This document shows, piece after piece, positions 11,871-24,429 of a stretch of 64,000 bases of DNA. Position numbers and translations under genes: made by a program. The stretch spans positions 2,028,691 to 2,092,690 of the forward strand of contig BFEA01000171.1 in assembly GCA_003427395.1 (NCBI GenBank), written 5' to 3'. Every line of letters begins with the position of its first letter. Within the stretch, counting starts at the first letter, position 1. Below the pieces are notes generated by a model. It did no database searches. It saw only the letters and a program-made list of their open reading frames with translations, and was not told the origin of the DNA. This DNA is from Chara braunii (Eukaryota > Streptophyta > Charophyceae > Charales > Characeae).

Positions 11871-12152
11871 CTACGCTACCAGCCTGGCCTCCCGGGTCAC
11901 CCTATTTTCCCGGTCGACCCAGTCCGGAAGGTCCCATCCAAAAAAAATAATTAAAAAAAATTCAAAAAATCCAAAAACAAAACATGTTATGCAAACAAAT
12001 CAATTGAACAACTTTTGTCTCAGCATCACATCGAAATTCATTACCAATTTTTAAATAAAAATTGTAATTTAAAAATATTTATTATTTTTTTATTTTTTTA
12101 TTTCTCTTTTGTCTTGTCGGGCAAGTGGACCTGGACCACTGTTATAGCCTAG
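11871..12152. mobile_element. hAT-like MITE, copy 2 (282 bp)
   Basis: Perfect 8-bp target-site duplication GAGTATTG at 11863-11870 and 12153-12160. The left end is CTACGCTACCAGCCTGG; the right end, reverse complemented, is CTAGGCTATAACAGTGG. Left and right subterminal regions are rich in CCCGG, GTCGACC and GGTCC. The AT-rich core near 11985-12060 (CATGTTATG, then AACAACTTTTG, then CATCACATCGAAATTCATTACC) is shared with copies at 12181 and 28434. No coding capacity. Confidence 0.82.
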
Positions 12153-12180
12153 GAGTATTGTTAATATATATATATATATA

Positions 12181-12500
12181 CAGGGTTGCCGGCGTTCGGT
12201 ACGGGCCGAACGCCCGAACCCGAACGCCCGAACGTATGGGACCCCTTGGGGATGCATTCGGCCGTTCGGGCAGAACACGGACCCAAAAAAAAAAAAAAAA
12301 AAAAAAAAANAAAAAAAAAAAAAAAGTAATCGAAAAAATATGAAAAAAAGATATGTTATGGAGAAAAATAAACAAGATTTGCCTGAGCATTACACTTGAA
12401 TTCCTTACCGAATTTGAAATAAAAATAAAATACTGAAAACAAATACTAATAATAAAAATAAATAAAAATAAAAAGAGAATTAAATTTAGTGAGTGCGCGA
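12181..12500. mobile_element. hAT-like MITE, copy 3 (right end not found)
   Basis: The left part carries repeated CGAACGCC and GTTCGG motifs (about 12190-12280), then an A-run containing an ambiguous base at 12310. The family core follows at about 12353-12425 (TATGTTATG, AAAAATAAAC, GCATTACACTTGAATTCCTTACC). It begins directly after a TA-dinucleotide run at 12163-12180. I could not find a matching right terminus or an 8-bp duplication, so it is probably truncated or scrambled. Confidence 0.55.
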
Positions 12501-14402
12501 GCATGTTTTCGACACCGACATCTTTGGCGATTTTTTTTTTTTTTTTGACATAGCTTAATGACCTGAAAATATACAGATGTGTACTTCACATAATACAAAA
12601 CCCACTAAAAAATTTAAAAAATAAAATAAAATTGTTTAGACCCCGAACCAAAGTAAAAACAAAAAGTAAAACGTGAATCTCCATCATTTACTGTAGTCGA
12701 ACTTCATGTCTTTCCCGCAAAGCATGTTATCTATACCATGCTTATAATATTCTTTATTTCTCTATTTTTCTCGTAAAATTTATCGAGTAAGTAATGTGGA
12801 GTGAGGCATTATGTTGGTATGTATTTAGCATGATGAGGCGGGTGATGAGTTCAAGCTTGAGGAGGTTACGAGACTATGGAGGATTATGGGCATGTTTGGG
12901 TTAATCATGATGTGCTATACGACAAAATGTTCACACTCTGGTTAATGAAGTGTGAAATGAACTCAAGTTTTCAGGTGAAAATAACCTTGTGTTATCCCTT
13001 CAAACATCCAATTGAAACTAATAATATTGCTTAGGTATTGCAATAAAATTGGCAATCCAAAATCAGATAGTCTATGTAATGAAAAAAACCTTAAGCATAC
13101 ATGTTTTCATCTTAAAGATAATGACAAACTCTACTCAATTTGATGAAACAACGTTAAATCATTACCATGCAAAAACCACTCCACAAAAGAGAGGTAAAAA
13201 AACTCGATATAGTTTTATAAACAAGAAATTGAACTTTGTAATTTTATTCAAGATCTTTTAATTTACGCAAACTACTGTTTTCGTTGTGTTTCGAAAAACT
13301 TTATTATCGCATAAATATTCCTTATGTTTATCTCTTTATGAATCGTCAATCATCTCTTGGTCTGCCATAACTGTACACTACCCATTAATGCTTTCTGAAT
13401 CACTAAATACTTGAACTTTAAATATCATCAACACATAAAGTAAAAAACATGGAAAGTCAAAAACAATTATGTCATAATTATCAGATCTTGATATAGGCAA
13501 CCTGCGCAAAATATTCATTAAGTTGCATTGCACTTTTAACACTTTCTCCATCGAGAAGTATCCAACCTCGATTTGACAATCAACACTATCACACGCATCA
13601 TTCTTTATATTTTGAATGTTTATGCGGATTCATTAGATTTATCAACTTCGTTTTTATTTGGATTGAACTTTTATTAACTGTTTTTTTATTCGAGTTATGC
13701 CAACTTTCTTCTTTGCATTTTACAATGGGGTACAAATACAAAAGATTATAGTTTCAACTTGAAACTTCATAATAGGATATAGGTACAAAAGATTACAATT
13801 TTTCATTAACCCTTTACACTCCCTCTAGCACTTCGGGGTTCAACCCAATTTCCCACGTTTTTTTTTCATTCTTCATTTTTTTATTTTTCACTTTTTTTTT
13901 TCTTCTTTTCTTTATAATTATTTGTTCTTCTTGTTCTTGTTTTCTTGTCACGTTCTTAATATTTTTTTTTCTTTTTTTTATGTTTTTTTTTCTTCCTCAA
14001 ATTTGTTACCATTTTTCTCTTGTATCTATCATCTCATTTCCTTTTTGTTGTCTTCCTTGTTTTTTTTTTCACATTCTTCGTCATACTGAATAAGTGAGGA
14101 GAAGATAGCAGAGAGGAAAAATGAGGCATACAAACTGAGATAATACTATAAAAAGGTAAGGACATTTAAGACAACCGTGCAACACAGTGATCTCTATCGG
14201 AGGGGTAAAGTATATCAAGAAGCGCACGAGAGAAAAAAGGATAGAAGAAGGGACGAAAGGACCCGCTCAATGAAAATAAGATACATGAATGAACGGAGAT
14301 GAGAAGAAGGGAAGACGAGAAGATAAGAAAGAAGGGGGGGGAGGGGTCCTCTCTTATAAGAGACAAAAATACGAGAGGAGGGGAAAATTGACAATATGAC
14401 AA
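12501..14402. other. No supported gene; AT-rich and T-run DNA
   Basis: Strongly AT-rich. Bases about 13855-14070 are a pyrimidine-rich stretch of T-runs broken by C. One 70-codon frame at 13049-13261 has AT-driven composition and no recognisable domain. Confidence 0.5.
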
Positions 14403-14406
14403 TTAA

Positions 14407-14835
14407 ACCACCAGTCCCCCCCCCACCGAAAACCGCTAGTCCCTGTGAGTTAGGGCTGGGTTGTACGGAGGGGCGGCGACCGTACGGAGGCGCCGGGTTA
14501 TACGGAAGCCGATGGGTCCAATCCCGCCATTTTGCAAGCGACAACTTTGCCAATTGTTTGTGCTCAGAAGAAATCATGAAAATGTCTAAAAATTTGAGGG
14601 TCCGTAGATTAGGTCGTGATATTTCAGGAAAAAATATCAGAAAAAAAAAAAAAAATCATTTTGACGGCGAAATATTCGTCGCGCCGATTCGGTTTATTTC
14701 CATTTTTTGTCGCAAATTCCATTTGGAGGCCCGCCCGATTTTCCACGTTGTACTACTACCGGTCGTTCGACCAAAAAACAGCGACCACACACTAGAGGTC
14801 CTCCGCGGGTTTTCGGTGGCGGGGGGACCTGTGGT
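14407..14835. mobile_element. TTAA-flanked MITE, copy A (429 bp)
   Basis: The target duplication is TTAA at 14403-14406 and 14836-14839. The terminal inverted repeats are about 33 bp. The left end starts ACCACCAGTCCCCCC and continues CCACCGAAAACC; the right end, reverse complemented, starts ACCACAGGTCCCCCC and continues GCCACCGAAAACC. The interior has repeated GTACGGAGG(G/C)GC-type motifs and an A-run at 14641-14655. A TTAA duplication is typical of piggyBac-type elements, although the GTCCC-rich ends are not the classical piggyBac termini, so the superfamily is inferred. It is non-autonomous; the 147-codon frame across it is incidental. Confidence 0.8.
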
Positions 14836-14986
14836 TTAATTCACTGGGGAAGGAAGTGATTAAGAATTAGACACAACATGGGCACAGGGTATGACATAGA
14901 TGTAAGGAGAAAACGTTTGACAAGCAAAAACAAACAAACGTTGGAAATTTGGGGGGATAAAGAAAAAAGATAAAGGACAACTACCG

Positions 14987-15585
14987 TGGTATCAGTCTTT
15001 ATTTCCATGTTCTACGGGTCGATTCATTCGATTTTGCTCATCCTATCGATCGAACTACCATGAGGCCAGCTGCGAGGTTGAAGATTCTCTCTCTCTCTCT
15101 CTTACAAAAAAAAAAAAAAAAAAAAAAAAAAAGTGTGGAAGTGGATATTTGAATAATATTTCCATGTTCTACTGGTCGATTCATTCAATTCTCTGGAAAA
15201 TGGTCCCACGGAGCGAGAGAGGGGGGGGAGAGAGAGACTATAAGGAAGGCACAGAAATGCAAAAAAAAAATAAAAAATTTCACTGTTCTACAGGTCGATT
15301 CGGTCGATTTTGCTCATCCTGTCGATCGAACTACCATGAGGCCAGCCGCGAGGTTGGAGACTCCCTCTCTCTCTCTCACAAAAAAAAAAAAAAAAGGTTG
15401 GAGACTCTCTCTCTCTTTCTCTCTCGCGCGCGCTCGCTCTCTCTCTCACACACACATAAAAAAAAAACAAATGTGGCAGTGTATTTCCATGTTCTACCGA
15501 TCGGTTCATTCCATTTGGTGTAAAAAGGTCTATGGAGAGAGAGGGGGGGGGGGAGGAGGGAGAGAGAGAGACTACGGGGAAGGCG

Positions 15586-15642
<57 letters not shown>
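14987..15642. repeat. Tandem array of two about 290-bp dimers ending in (GA)n
   Basis: The phrase TTTCCATGTTCTAC followed by GGTCGATTCATTC (with variants) occurs near 15003, 15160, 15280 and 15484. Copies 1 and 3 continue into ATTTTGCTCATCCT, then CCATGAGGCCAGC and CT dinucleotides. Copies 2 and 4 continue into GAGAGAGGGGGGG and GACTA(T/C). So A-B dimers are repeated twice. The last copy runs into a GA array that ends at the N gap. Confidence 0.85.
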
Positions 15643-15787
15643 NNNNNNNNNNNNNNNNNNNNNNNNNNNNNNNNNNNNNNNNNNNNNNNNNNNNNNNNNN
15701 NNNNNNNNNNNNNNNNNNNNNNNNNNNNNNNNNNNNNNNNNNNNNNNNNNNNNNNNNNNNNNNNNNNNNNNNNNNNNNNNNNNNNNN
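15643..15787. other. Assembly gap (145 N)
   Basis: Run of N immediately following a GA dinucleotide array, so the true array length is unknown. Confidence 1.
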
Positions 15788-17070
15788 CTGCTGCCGCTCA
15801 CGCTGTTATACCGTTGATGCCCACCACACACTTCCACGTACCCGACTATGGAATCCAGTGGCGAGGAGGCCGATGACAAGACTTGGATGCGATGACGATG
15901 CCGAAAATGGCCAGGAGGAGGAGGAGATGACATAGAGCAAAATCAGTTGAGGGGGGGGGGGGGGGGGGGCACGCTTTCGATGGCATTAGACAACGTTCAA
16001 AATCGAACATTGGGGCAAAAATAATTCCCAGGCCTCAATGTGATCCTGAAGGAAAATATTGCAGGTCCGGTACCAATTTTTTAAAGGGGGGGGGGGGGCG
16101 ACTTAAGGAACAGGTTCAGGGTGCCCCCTGTTTTTTTTTCATAAGTTGTATTTCAGCCCTATAGGACTAGCCTCCTAGGGTCCGGTGTCTAAACACCGAA
16201 CCCCAGACCGATTGTATGGCCGTCCATATGTCTGCATGGCAGAGATTCGAAAAAAAATGCGTTTTGCCTCTCCTCCATGTCGCACACCCAAGAACCCCAC
16301 ATTTCGTACAGGAGGGGACTTGAGAGGACGCACAAAGGGAATACTCACACGGGGACCTGATGACCTTAAATCCCAAAATTTGAGGCAGTTTTCATGTCAC
16401 ATTAGAGAGGCCTGCTAGTGCGCCGTTGCCCAAATGTATTTTTTCGTGACCCTTTTGTTAGCGGCCTGCGTGGCTATGGGAGGACCCTTTTCAAGACCAC
16501 CTCTAGAGGTGGGCTGAAATTACCTTTTCAATCGCTCCGTTATTCTCCGTGAGGTATTCCAAGAAATTTGTGCATGAGAAAAACACCTGTGTGTGCTATA
16601 TAAACATTAAAAAAAAAAAAAAAAAAACTCATATATATTTTTGGGTGTAACTAGTGTGACTACGCATAGTTCTATGGGACACAAATGTCAGGTCAACAAC
16701 TCTGTCATTTGTGGACACACAACTCATGTGTGACCGCACAGGCACCCAAAGCCACAAATAGATGATACCAAACGCCCAGATATTTGTGACTTTAAATCCT
16801 CATATGAGCATTCCCAAAGTCTGTTCATGTTCACCTTATAGTGGGTCATGTCTCATTTATCGACGACCACAAGAAAACCGACAAGTACAACATTGCATAT
16901 GAAAATGGCACGGCAACACCAAAACCGCCTTTAAAAAAAAAAAAATGTTAGTGGAGACCAAACACCACCATAAAAACACGAAATTATGCAGGACCGGGCC
17001 GCAGTACACAACTGCCACACACACACACATGTACTCTGTCACCTATCATGTATCGAAATGCGGGTCAACA
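15788..17070. other. No supported gene
   Basis: Contains a 19-base G run at 15951-15969 and a second G run near 16086-16098. A small hairpin GGTCCGGTGT/ACACCGAACC lies near 16179-16202. Open frames of 60-77 codons have no recognisable product. Confidence 0.5.
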
Positions 17071-17190
17071 ACCATGTTGGAAACTTGTTTAGAAAAAGTT
17101 GGAGGCATGTTGGAAACCATGTCGGAGTCGTTGAGAAAAAGTTGGAGACTTGTAGGAAACCATGTTGGACTCGTTGAGAAAAAGTTGATA
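17071..17190. repeat. Short tandem repeat, about 43-bp unit
   Basis: GGAAACCATGT(C/T)GGA(G/C)TCGTTGAGAAAAAGTTG occurs twice (about 17112 and 17155), preceded by a diverged copy beginning CATGTTGGAAACTTG near 17073. The overlapping frames here encode the repeat and are not convincing genes. Confidence 0.8.
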
Positions 17191-20100
17191 TTGTTCAGAA
17201 GTAGTTGAACACAGCTGAAGATCCGCTTTCAATAGTTGGTCACAACCCTCGTGGCCTGAATAAGTTAGACATGAAAATGAAGTTTTTTGGGAATTCGCCG
17301 ACAATTTGTTTGTTGACACCCTCAATTGTTTACAAGAAGACGGAGATTGACAACAAACAGGTGGTGGTCAGCGAATGGCAAAAGAGAAGGGGGGATAGAA
17401 TAAAGCAAGAGAGAAAAGTGTGAACAAGGGGTTACACAACAAAAAACAAATTAGGTAAAGCGGACAGATCAATTAAGAGATGACAGTGAACTCGAGAATG
17501 AGGGATTTGTAAGACTAAATTTTTTTGTTAATGGTGAAAATATTTAAATGTGCACAATTCGTCAACTTCACGTATCCTTTAATCCATCCCCCTCTTGCCC
17601 CCCAAACCAAAGAAGTAACAACAACAACAACACAAACTGGAAAAGTGAAACCCAGTAATGAAAGGGGATCAACAATGATAATCACGCACTGAAAAAAATG
17701 GTTATAAAAGAGATCAATGTTTAGGGTATGATGCGTAAGATGACACATTTGTACACGAGTCTCTTCCCCTCCTCCCCCCCCCCTCTCTTTATCAAAAAAA
17801 TTGTATGTCCCACAGAAAAACAAACAATCATTTATGACAATCCTCACACCGACTCCATCCGGGCCTCAGACTCTTTCCGTCAGAGAGGTACAAACCTATT
17901 GGAGGACTTTAAGAAGAGTCACACTGGAAAAAAAAACACACACCAGCAAAGTCAGCAAAAGCAGCAAACTCAAGTACATGTGGATGTCAGAGAGGCCCAA
18001 CACAACCATCAATGGGACAAACACCACCTAAACATTGACAAGTTTAGTTAAAAACTCATTTTTGAGGGTCAAATGTTAACCATACACGAAAGATTTTGGG
18101 GAACCTCGTTCAAGGGACCTGCAAATCCCGTTAGATAATCATCATGCTGCCGATTGCCTGATCATAGTGGTCGGCCCTATCAAATAGTTAGGTGATCAAC
18201 CAAGGTAGGAAGAAAATCATAATCAAAGTTTACCCCACTGCCAAGTTGATTACGAGGGAGACAATATTTATGAAGCATGATAATGATTGGATTTTGCACG
18301 ATGGTGCAGAACACAAATTCACAAACAAGAAGATCAAATGGATTAGTCAATGGCTGGTGGCGCTGAAGAGGAGTCCATAATTTGTGTAGAATGACTTATT
18401 GTCTCACCCATCTTTTTTTTTTCTTTTCGCTATGCTCTGTATGCAATAAAAAAACATACAAATAATTGATAGGTAAAAAAATTTACACTAGGAGCAGACA
18501 AAGGTCGTCATCTACCCCGCCCCTCCTACAAAAGTCGAGGTGAGAAGAACAACGAGTTGAGCACAGTTGATGCACAATCATTATTGGGTTTAGTTTCATC
18601 GCATCCCTTTTGAGGTCCAAGCGACATTTGTGCAAGACTTTCGTGAGATGTACAATATTGTGGGATTCATAGAGATTCTTCCTCCTCTTATAACGAAAAG
18701 CAACGACTGCCTTATGTTAGCCTTAAACTTTCCCAATGACCAACCGTTATGAATACATGATGTCATCCCCTACACAATCAGAGGGAAAGAATGTCAGGTT
18801 TATATGGCCTATATGTTGCGATCGTGGTGCTTAAACCACCAGTACCTACTGCAGTTTTAGGGCGTTAACGCATGGATCAATTTGCCTTTCGCGCGAGGTT
18901 TTGTTTATTCATAAAAACACGTCATTAAAATGAGGCATGTAGTGATACTTTAAACTGCGGAGTTAACGAATACCATTACACTGACACGTCCTACTCATAT
19001 GCGAGTTGAACCGATGTAACCAAAGGCTACTCCATAATATGTTTAAAGCACCACACTCATGTATGACTAATTGTGGCCACAAGGGGTGGGTCTATGTCGA
19101 AAAGACGTAGAAGGACGGGGGACAAGCAGACCGGGTCTGGAAACAGGTAGGGGAGCGACATTGTGACGTGTGTCCCACAAAAACTAGCCTCTCGTTGGAA
19201 ATAATTGAGGCCGAGCTTCAAACAGCCCCCCTCATGTTGCATGATCCTAACTAGGACTCCCACAACTTCCTTCGACAAAACGAAACACTAGTGTCCATGG
19301 AAAAGATGGAATGTAATGCCTATGTCCCAAACAGCAGGAGAAACAAAATCAGACAATACTCATAACTAACTATGCAAAAGAATCAACCCCTCCTGACGCT
19401 TAGGTAACCCTGTCTAGGAGGCACACAAGTGGTCCCAACATGGCAATATACTTACAAGTTGACCATCACTAAGGAAGTTGATGCAAACAGAGTCAGCGAC
19501 AGTGATGAAGTAAAAAAAGGGGCTAACAAACAACCCTCATCACCCAAAAGCCACAAAAGATTGTTAGGGAGATACAGGAAAGACAATCTCTAGGAGAGGG
19601 CTGATTGGAAGTGGACGCACCCCAACCTTGGCGGTAGGAACAGAAGGCTACTAATAGCCACAAGGAACACAACCAACGTAGTAGTGTAGCAGGGTGAGAG
19701 ATAAAGTAGGAATTTGAGTTTAATTGGAAAGAAAAAAAAAAATCATTTTTTGGCAACATTTTGCTTCTGCCCGCGAACCATCCATCCTCCCTTGGATGCA
19801 GTAATGCTTGAGAAAGAAGAGCATCCTACACATCCAACCCCCGCCTACATGCTAGTTGATCAGAAGTTGATATCATCAGCAGACTGACTCATGTAGAACG
19901 TTTGAGCACAACACATATCTCTGACTGACAATTTTTCAGACAATATTTATATCTTCAACTCTTTGATAATAGAGCAAGCCTGAAAACAACATTGGAAGAG
20001 GGAACTCCCTTTTCAACACAGTGAAGCGAGGTGTCGCAAAAATTAATGAGGATCATTTTTTCCCACTTCCCACCTCCAGTCGAGGAACACTTAGAGTTCA

Positions 20101-21509
20101 TATCCTACGGAAGAAAAAGAAATTTGATTCAAACTTAATGGTTTTAACAAAAGGAGAAGCATCCAATTGACCCTTCCCTCAATGAGTTGCTGAAATATAA
20201 TAAAAGTCATCTTCTTCCCCCATATTAAGGTAAGTCATTCGGTGAACAATAACATGGGTGACCAAGCTTCGGACCCTTGACCATGTGGCTCAGAAGAGGG
20301 GCTAGTCAACAAAAGGTAAGAACTTAGACATCTAGTGGAGAAAGAAAAACATAAAGGGGTTCTCTACACGACAGGGATCATGGTGATTCTGATGCAAAAG
20401 AAAAGGTTAAATGGGAGGTTGATATGTCAAAAGTAGTTCATCATAGATACGGGGGCGTCACATCAAAAAGGTGGGAGCCGTTGTTTGGTATATTGGATAG
20501 CCCAACTAGTTAATTAATATTGCCCTAGCAGAAGCAATGTCTTTTTAATGTGGTAATCATCGACTCGATGAGGATTTGCGGTAGAGACCTTAAGTCCTTT
20601 TCGATTCCACAAAGCAGGCATGCCTCAAATGTTACAAGCATAATGTCTACTAGGTGTGCAAATGTTGAAAGTTAAGTCAAGTGAAATGTGGATAGAAGAG
20701 GGCATATATAAGACCATGTGTTGAAATTGTGCATGATAGAATTGTCTAAAATATTGGGAACTGGGACTACACAATGTGGAACATATATGACAACCTCTAA
20801 AATAAAACATGGGCCATGGTGGTGAACGATTGCCTCATTATGAGAGACCCAGTAACACGATATATGGTGGAGACAAAGTGCATAACCAGAGTCCGAAAAC
20901 AACAGACTTCAATCGATGCATGCTTAGCGTCAGTGCCCTAGCCTAACCTGACGAAAACAATTTGAGAGCAACTAGTAGGGGACTGTTGCTGGCCAAGCAT
21001 GACATAGATACGATAAATGCACCTCATACATACATCAAAACATAATAGAGTTCATCAAATTTTCAAAGATCTAAAGGACTTATGTATGTTATTCGAGACT
21101 TTTCTTTTTATTCCCCTTCCACAGACGAACCATGTAATGTGCTCAGTGACTATCTCCTTTCTGAGAAAGTTGGACCAAACTTGTCCCTCCTTAAAATAAC
21201 CCCTCTTATAAAATATATTTAAGATATTTGAGACTTTTTACATTCTAAAAATAATATAAACAACATGGAAATTGAATTGTTCAATAATGACATATTCATT
21301 TTAAAATATATATATAATAAATTTTATGAACCTTTGGTAGCTTTGCAATCCCTAAGGACACAAGTGCAAAACTTCGCACTCCAAAGGTGGCAAGGAATAA
21401 AAATCAAGTAAAAACTCACTTAACACATAGTTGAAGGCGCGATCGACTCTGACTTCTTCGCAGTGACAGATCATGCCCTGGGGCAAGGTCCTTTGGCTTC
21501 CTCAACTCC
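17191..21509. other. No intact gene; possible LINE 5' part and one TTAA-element end
   Basis: About 4.3 kb of AT-rich sequence without a supported gene. The sequence TTAAACCACCAGTACC at 18831-18846 matches the left end of the TTAA-flanked MITEs, but I could not define a right end. Because a LINE RT lies in the same orientation at 22119-24420, this stretch may include its decayed endonuclease part; I could not read any endonuclease motif. Confidence 0.4.
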
Positions 21510-21513
21510 TTAA

Positions 21514-21962
21514 ACCACCAGTCCCCCCGACGTCGTAACGTCAAGGGGACCGGTAGACCGATATTAGTAATTCACCTTCGGCCTACCGGTAGTACAGGGT
21601 GGGCCTCATTTCGTGGTTTTTTTTTTTTTTTTTTTTAACTCTGCAAAAAAAAAATGAAAACGTAATTGCAGGTGCCACCGGATTTCGTGCCTCAATCCAC
21701 GGCCCCTGACACGCATGAATGATTGCGGTGTATATTTCTGTGTTGTGCTGCAAGGTTCACCACGTGGCTTTTTTGTTTTTTTTTTTCACAAAAAAAAAAA
21801 CAAAAGAAGATCACACGTGCAGTGTCTGAATTGGAAACCACGTGCCGACTATTTCACAACTTCATATGTTTTTTATTTAATTCCTTTTATCGCCGACCCC
21901 GCGTCGTTCACGACCCTAACTCCCCGAAAAATCGACTTTAGGATGGCGGGGGGAGGGGGAGT
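21514..21962. mobile_element. TTAA-flanked MITE, copy B (449 bp)
   Basis: TTAA at 21510-21513 and 21963-21966. The left end ACCACCAGTCCCCCCGAC matches copy A. The right end, reverse complemented, has CCCCCCGCCATCC, resembling copy A's CCCCCCGCCACCG, but the outermost bases are eroded. It contains T and A runs and short palindromes (GACGTC, ACCGGT). It sits about 160 bp upstream of the legible LINE frame and is close in length to copy A (429 bp). Confidence 0.68.
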
Positions 21963-22118
21963 TTAATGTATCAAGATTTCAGGCTAGTGTAATTCTTACA
22001 AGGACACGTTTTGCCCCGACATACTGCAAATGCAACCTCAACCAACAGGGCAGAGAGAGATGATTTTCCCCGCTCCTGAAAAAAATATTTGATTGTACAA
22101 CAAAGGAAGGGATTTGAG

Positions 22119-24420
22119 GGACCCTTTACCAATGAAGAAATATTGACAATATTAATGCGAATAGAGCAAGAAAAAAAAAGTATGGATGACGTTCCCAAAT
22201 AAAACACTATCTCATAGGATCTAAGAAGTTTCTACCAACACGTGTAGAAAATTGAGCAAAGGGGGGAACTAGTGGGTCGGCGGGATCTCACACTCATGTA
22301 TAAGAAAGATAATAAAATGAACATGAATAGCTACCGCTTTGTAAACTTACTAAACGTCATCTACAAAATGTTATCCAAAGTCTTGGTACATGGGATACTT
22401 CCAATAATGGAGGATGTCAATAATCCAACACAGATAGGCATTATGAACAACATAAGAATTTATGACAACATTATCTTGGTGAATGAATTATGAAAACTCT
22501 CATGACAGTTCAAGAATAATGCAACGTGCTCGTTGATAAACTTTGAAAAAATATATTGATCATAGAGATTATAATTTTTTAGACAAATATATAGGCGGAT
22601 GAGGATCCTATACTAAAATGTTATCACGTTGACGCAGGTGAATCACACATTAGCAGAAACCAACAAGTTGAAAAGTATGTAAGACACGAGACTGGTAAAG
22701 ACACTGACAACCAATGTATATGCCAATAGGGAAAAAAAACATTCGAGTATCCTTCATCCTATAAGAAATCATCCCGGTATGCTCCTTATATTGACGACTC
22801 GACATGGATGGTAAAAGCGTCGATAGAAAACATGAAGGAGATTCAACAACTCATGAACCGCTTTTGTAAAATCTAAGACATGTATGATGTAACTAAAATA
22901 ATGATTGGTTAACTAAATGGTTCGTGTAAAGAATCGCTCTATGAAAAAACAAATATACCTCATTTTTTAAAAAAAACTTGATTATCAAAAATGTTAATTT
23001 CGCTTTATTACCGTATAAATGAGTGGTACATACCATAAGCAACGAAACACTTAAATCGATCAAACAATAAATAGTTGTCTTCCTATGATGAAGCAACCAT
23101 GAATGCCCTAATGTAATCAACACGTTAGCATGAGACACTTGACACAACCAATAACTAAAAGAGGTTTGACATTATTGATGAGGGTTACAATCGATGGCTT
23201 TCTCTTTTTAATGGTTGCAACGTTGTTACTTTCTTCATAGGTCTCATAAAGAGAGCTTGATTTAGAGCAAATAGTTATGTTGGCTTGACTAGAACTTGCA
23301 TCCGTGCACCCATTAACATGATTGAAAAATCACTATTGGGCAATACCTAGGAGGGTTGTCCCAAACGCTGCTTTAAAACAAGAAGCAACGAGGCTACTAT
23401 AATCAAAATCTCGCAGAGATTTTCCCTACTATACAAGGTTGCATGTTTTATATGAGGGCAATCTTTATTTTTAACTTGCGTCAGTAAATACATACAATCA
23501 ACATTGCACGTATCGTAACTTACAACGCCTTATGAGAATATGGGTAAAAAATGAGAGATTGTCGGTTGAGGATCTTTGATACCAAAAGACACTAGAAAAT
23601 TGACTTGCAGCTCCGCCATACATTCAATTGTCACTGTAGTATGGGAAAAAACTTGATTAACCTTATCCACTTGTTCCTCCTAGCGTGGATTCAAATCCTA
23701 AATAAAAAAGCAGGTAAAAAACGGTTGGGTTGCCCTCGAAGCAGAAGTGGGATCAATGGAAAGTATGGTGGAATCAACATCTCAAGGAGCATTCGTGGAT
23801 CTGTTCCAAAGAAATAAGTGAAATATCTTTATTAAAACCTCCTTGAAGGATGTTGGTTGGCTTGACATAGATGAGTTGTAAAGAATCAAAGTTTAAAGTA
23901 GGAACAAAAATGGATTGCGTTCCGATCAGAAACACTGATTTTAGACCTGCCTTAGATTTAGAACGTGGTGTTCGGCATAAAAACCAACGACATAACAAAG
24001 GTTGACAACGAATGGGGATGCGGGTATAGATCATATGAAGAATGCTCCATCCAAAAGTAGATCTCGAAGGGAAATTGCTAAACAAATATATGAAACAACT
24101 AAATGTAGTCAGGTCGACACTTGGGCCAATTCGCTTGTTCAAAAAACCTAAGATGAAACCTGTCAAAATAACCATCATATAATGGCAAAAATAGCACGCT
24201 GTCGGATTGGCTGCTCGACCACATATATCTGGAACAGAAAGGTGTGGCCTTGCCATGGTGCAAATCCTGCCAAAATAGGTAACCGTCCCGCAAAATCTTG
24301 AAAACTATTAAATACATCTTCCTTCAGTGCCCCTCCTTGGTTCTCGGCTGGCTATGATGGGATAAAATATGGAGGGAGTTGGGGATAGGGTTCAACGGCC
24401 TTTGGGACTGACAAATCCTT
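22119..24420 (+). pseudogene. Decayed LINE (non-LTR) reverse transcriptase
   Basis: From 22119 one frame reads PFTNEEILTILM, then a KS-DD segment. After in-frame stops it continues at 22272 with LTLMYKKDNKMNMNSYRFVN and LLNVIYKMLSKVLVHGILP, then DNIILVNEL. This is the classic N-terminal RT block of LINE elements (K-GD, NYRPISLL, YKI-SKVL, DNI-LVNEL). The catalytic tetrad survives as YIDD at 22787-22798, in another frame, followed by STWMVKASIENMKEIQQLM. Near 23775 a KYGGINIS piece resembles the GGLGI-N motif. At about 24255-24345 WCKSCQN and IKYIFLQCP resemble the C-terminal zinc-binding RT-associated domain. Multiple stops and frameshifts show a dead copy. The endonuclease part was not found. 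Confidence 0.82.
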
Positions 24421-24429
24421 TTATGTGGT

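Noticed and set aside
14988-15000. Second primer-binding site (GTGGTATCAGTC)
   Set aside because: It matches the tRNA-Met site for about ten bases only and is not preceded by an LTR; chance match.
15336-15935. Frames of 114-199 codons spanning the N gap
   Set aside because: Mostly Arg-Glu or Leu-Ser repeats from GA arrays plus N; not coding.
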